Source of the DNA: Kordiimonadaceae bacterium
GTDB taxonomy: Bacteria; Pseudomonadota; Alphaproteobacteria; Sphingomonadales; Kordiimonadaceae
Direction: 5' to 3'
Assembly: GCA_014238195.1 (NCBI GenBank)
Contig: JABABO010000261.1
Span: forward strand, 1 to 8,226
DNA length: 8,226 bases
Position numbers and translations under genes: made by a program. The notes under the pieces were generated by a model that was not told the DNA's origin, did not search any database, and worked only from the letters and a program-made list of their open reading frames with translations. This document shows, piece by piece, positions 6,624 through 8,226 of this stretch. Positions within the stretch are counted from its first letter, which is position 1, and each line of letters starts with the position of its first letter.

Positions 6624-6659
6624 ACCGGCTAACCAATCTGCCGGTATATGCTGGTAGAT
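6624..6659 (+). promoter_or_regulatory. Two mutually exclusive hairpins in the ybjN leader
   Basis: Hairpin 1 pairs ACCGGC (6624-6629) perfectly with GCCGGT (6640-6645) around a 10-nt loop. Hairpin 2 pairs ATCTGCCGG (6636-6644) with CTGGTAGAT (6651-6659) around a 6-nt loop, nine pairs with two G-U. Both use 6640-6644, so only one can form. Hairpin 2 ends 7 nt before the ribosome binding site (6667-6673). A weak stem of CCC (6660-6662) with GGG (6669-6671) could mask that site. This fits a translational switch or mRNA stabiliser; no known riboswitch class was recognised. Confidence 0.4.
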
Positions 6660-6666
6660 CCCATTT

Positions 6667-6673
6667 AAGGGGA
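6667..6673 (+). promoter_or_regulatory. Strong ribosome binding site of ybjN
   Basis: AAGGGGA lies 6 nt before the ATG at 6680. It fixes the start of a gene whose reading frame is also open upstream without an ATG, GTG or TTG. Confidence 0.8.
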
Positions 6674-6679
6674 AACAAG

Positions 6680-7192
6680 ATGACGACCTTAAACACCAGC
6701 CACAGCGAGACCGCAGTTGAGAACCCCGTGAGTGTCGCAGAAGAAATCGCTGGCGCCAACGAATGGACATACGAGCGTCACAGTGAAGATGAATTAACAC
6801 TCTTTTTAAACGGTCAATATACCGATATGCAATTTCGCCTGATGTGGCGTGAAGATTACAAAACGCTACAATTTGCTTGTTTGTATGATCTAAAAGTTCA
6901 AGACTCTAAGCTTGCCGATATATATCACGCTGTTGGTTTAATGAACGAGCGTATGTGGATCGGTCATTTTGAATATTGGGCTGAAGAAGAAGCCTTATTG
7001 TTCCGACATGCAAGCCTAGCAAACGAACCCATGGGTGGATATATCAGCGAAGATCATATTGTCACCATGCTTGAGACTGCTATTAGCGAGTGTGAGCGTT
7101 TTTATCCCGTTTTTCAATTTATAATGTGGGGTGGTCAAAGCCCAACTGAAGCCATTGAAACCGCCATGCTTGACTGTATGGGCAGCGCATAA
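6680..7192 (+). CDS. YbjN domain-containing protein
   Basis: A 170-residue protein of the YbjN family (DUF1790), in the form found widely in alphaproteobacteria next to proC. After a non-conserved N-terminus (1-24), the domain begins at AGANEWTYERHSEDEL and continues through LMWREDYKTLQFACLYDLKV, the NERMWIGHFEYWAEEEALLFRHA region and ACERFYP-like ECERFYPVFQFIMWGG, ending in a short helix. The fold is related to type III secretion chaperone-like YbjN proteins, which have been linked to stress tolerance and motility in enterobacteria; the biochemical role is not established. There are no membrane segments and no signal peptide, so it is probably cytoplasmic. A good ribosome binding site and a structured leader precede it, and a strong terminator follows, so it is probably a single-gene transcript. 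Confidence 0.9.
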   Translation: MTTLNTSHSETAVENPVSVAEEIAGANEWTYERHSEDELTLFLNGQYTDMQFRLMWREDYKTLQFACLYDLKVQDSKLADIYHAVGLMNERMWIGHFEYWAEEEALLFRHASLANEPMGGYISEDHIVTMLETAISECERFYPVFQFIMWGGQSPTEAIETAMLDCMGSA

Positions 7193-7264
7193 AAAGTAAC
7201 GACGTCTCAAACAGGTTTTTGCATGGCTCATGCGAGTGACCATATTAACAATTGTGCTATTTAA

Positions 7265-7295
7265 AAGGCGGGGCTATGCTCCGTCTTAAATTTTT
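7265..7295 (+). terminator. Intrinsic terminator after ybjN
   Basis: AAGGCGGGGC (7265-7274) pairs with GCTCCGTCTT (7278-7287) over ten pairs, two of them G-U, around a 3-nt TAT loop. AAA then TTTTT (7291-7295) follow. Upstream TTTAA (7260-7264) could extend the stem past a small bulge. The U-tail is repeated twice more downstream by the 13-bp tandem repeat. Confidence 0.8.
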
Positions 7296-7324
7296 GCCTT
7301 AAATTTTTGCCCTAAATTTTTGCA
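7286..7324 (+). repeat. 13-bp tandem repeat, three copies, in the terminator tail before proC
   Basis: TTAAATTTTTGCC at 7286-7298 and 7299-7311 are identical; the third copy, CTAAATTTTTGCA (7312-7324), differs at both ends. The first copy starts with the last two bases of the terminator's 3' arm, so the repeat multiplies the terminator's T-tract to three (7291-7295, 7304-7308, 7317-7321). It ends 14 nt before the proC start. Confidence 0.95.
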
Positions 7325-7338
7325 TGAAAGTTTAAAAT

Positions 7339-8163
7339 ATGAGTATGGATCAATTTAATTCATCATCCCCCCTTGTTCTGGTCGGATGCGGTAATATGGG
7401 CCGCGCACTGGCTGGGGGCTGGTTCAAGGCTGGCCTATCGGTTGAGGGGTTTATCGGTATAGATCCGGGCTATAAGCATGGTTCCATTCAAAATATCCCA
7501 GATCATTGCATTAAGGCGCACAGCCATGATGTTGCTGCAATGGCTAAAGTACTGGTGATCGCCCTTAAACCGCAACTGATGAAAACTGCCCTGCCCAGTT
7601 TGCAGCATTTGGTGGGTATAGATACGCTTTTGGTGTCAGTTGCTGCTGGAACACGGATAAAAACTTTTACGGATGTTTTTGGGACATGCGCGACAGTGCG
7701 TGCGATGCCCAATACCCCAGCGGCTGTGGGGGCAAGTATAACGGGTATGGTTGCCAATACTCACGTGGGTAAACAAGAACGGGCGCTGGCTGAAACCTTA
7801 TTGGCCTGTGTTGGACAAACTGTCTGGGTATCTTCTGAACACTTGCTTGATAGTGTCACAGCCGTTTCAGGCAGCGGACCTGCGTATGTTTTTTACTTGG
7901 TAGAAGCCATGGCTGCTGCCGCTGTTAATCAAGGTTTGGACCAAAATACCGCCATGACACTTGCGCGTGAAACAATCATCGGTGCTGGGCGTTTATTACA
8001 GTTAAATCCAGACATCAGCCCCCATATAATGCGGGAAAATGTAACCAGCCCTAATGGGACCACTGCTGCTGCCTTGAATGTGCTCATGGAAGCTGACGGT
8101 CTAGGTCTTCTGATGGATGAGGCCATTGCAGCAGCCGTTAAACGCGCCCGCGAACTCAGTTAA
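7339..8163 (+). CDS. proC: Pyrroline-5-carboxylate reductase
   Basis: Cytoplasmic enzyme that reduces 1-pyrroline-5-carboxylate to proline with NAD(P)H, the last step of proline synthesis. At 274 residues it is of normal length. The N-terminal Rossmann motif VGCGNMG (15-21) is followed by ALKPQLM (75-81), the RAMPNTPAAVG motif (121-131), the signature VTAVSGSGPAYVF (173-185) and VTSPNGTT (235-242), where Asn replaces the first Gly of the commoner SPGGTT, a substitution I recall from other alphaproteobacteria. Two ATGs are possible, 7339 and 7345. Neither has a good ribosome binding site: GAAAG (7326-7330) is 8 nt before the first. TAAAAT (7333-7338) touches the first ATG and could be a -10 element, which would leave the second ATG at the transcript's 5' end. 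Short tandem repeats flank the gene on both sides. Confidence 0.97.
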   Translation: MSMDQFNSSSPLVLVGCGNMGRALAGGWFKAGLSVEGFIGIDPGYKHGSIQNIPDHCIKAHSHDVAAMAKVLVIALKPQLMKTALPSLQHLVGIDTLLVSVAAGTRIKTFTDVFGTCATVRAMPNTPAAVGASITGMVANTHVGKQERALAETLLACVGQTVWVSSEHLLDSVTAVSGSGPAYVFYLVEAMAAAAVNQGLDQNTAMTLARETIIGAGRLLQLNPDISPHIMRENVTSPNGTTAAALNVLMEADGLGLLMDEAIAAAVKRARELS

Positions 8164-8169
8164 CGCTAA

Positions 8170-8210
8170 GGTCTGTTCTCTGGCCTGTTCTCTGGCCTGT
8201 TCTCTGGCCT
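8170..8210 (+). repeat. 12-bp tandem repeat, about 3.4 copies, just after proC
   Basis: The unit GGCCTGTTCTCT appears at 8170-8181 (with T for C at 8172), 8182-8193 and 8194-8205, then a partial GGCCT (8206-8210). It begins 6 nt after the proC stop. It is pyrimidine-rich on the + strand and unrelated in sequence to the 13-bp repeat before the gene. No terminator hairpin is visible before the window ends. Confidence 0.95.
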
Positions 8211-8226
8211 ACACATCCCTTATAAA

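Larger units (their letters stand above)
6342..6679. other. 338-nt gene-free region between ubiK and ybjN
   Basis: No protein family or RNA gene was recognised here. In order it holds the second copy of the 17-bp repeat, a TTAA-N7-TTAA dyad (6417-6433), a run of seven T (6467-6473) preceded by only a 4-bp stem (TGGC 6439-6442 with GCCA 6458-6461; too weak to call as the ubiK terminator), a possible promoter, the near-palindrome ACGCTATATATAGTGT (6553-6568), an 11-codon mini-ORF and two competing hairpins before the ybjN ribosome binding site. TATGCTGGTA occurs twice (6473-6482 and 6647-6656). Confidence 0.7.

Noticed and set aside
7221..7233. Hairpin GCATG-GCT-CATGC after ybjN as a terminator
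   Set aside because: Its T-tract lies before the stem on the + strand and there is none after it on either strand. The stem at 7265-7287 is a far better terminator.
1..8226. A new defence, mobile or biosynthetic system
   Set aside because: All long genes belong to known housekeeping families in a familiar alphaproteobacterial order. No integrase, transposase, nuclease array or toxin-antitoxin pair is visible.

Overview
The window looks like part of an alphaproteobacterial chromosome with moderately AT-rich spacers. The evidence is the gene content and order: lgt, a MidA/NDUFAF7-type methyltransferase and a YfiH-type laccase-domain gene in one tight operon, with a divergent UbiK/BMFP gene beside it and a YbjN-family gene followed by proC. 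This arrangement is familiar from alphaproteobacteria such as Rhodospirillales and SAR116-like marine lineages; that narrower placement is inference. No insertion sequence, phage gene, CRISPR array, tRNA or rRNA was seen. Every long gene could be assigned to a known family, and I see no new enzymatic system.

Layout. Positions 1-2000 hold the 3' part of korA and complete korB (+ strand), the two subunits of a 2-oxoacid (probably 2-oxoglutarate):ferredoxin oxidoreductase, ending in a two-tier terminator hairpin. Convergent to them, on the - strand from 5868 down to 2149, lie lgt, the methyltransferase, the laccase-domain gene and prs. The first three have junctions of 1 and 9 nt and are almost certainly one operon. 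prs is set off by 128 nt and may have its own promoter. A 215-nt divergent spacer separates lgt from ubiK (+). After ubiK comes a 338-nt gene-free region with several inverted repeats and a probable structured leader for ybjN (+), then a terminator, then proC (+).

Roles. korAB oxidises a 2-oxoacid to acyl-CoA with reduction of ferredoxin. prs supplies PRPP. Lgt starts lipoprotein maturation in the inner membrane. The methyltransferase and UbiK families are linked to complex I assembly and ubiquinone synthesis respectively, and ProC makes proline. The genes are housekeeping neighbours rather than one pathway.

The non-coding sequence is the most interesting part. Three separate short tandem duplications sit at gene ends: 17 bp x2 across the ubiK stop codon, 13 bp x3 in the U-tail of the ybjN terminator, and 12 bp x3.4 just after proC. 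The ybjN leader can form two mutually exclusive hairpins behind an 11-codon mini-ORF. lgt is preceded by a five-codon mini-cistron that holds the only good ribosome binding site. A perfect TTAA-N7-TTAA dyad between ubiK and ybjN resembles a CtrA box.
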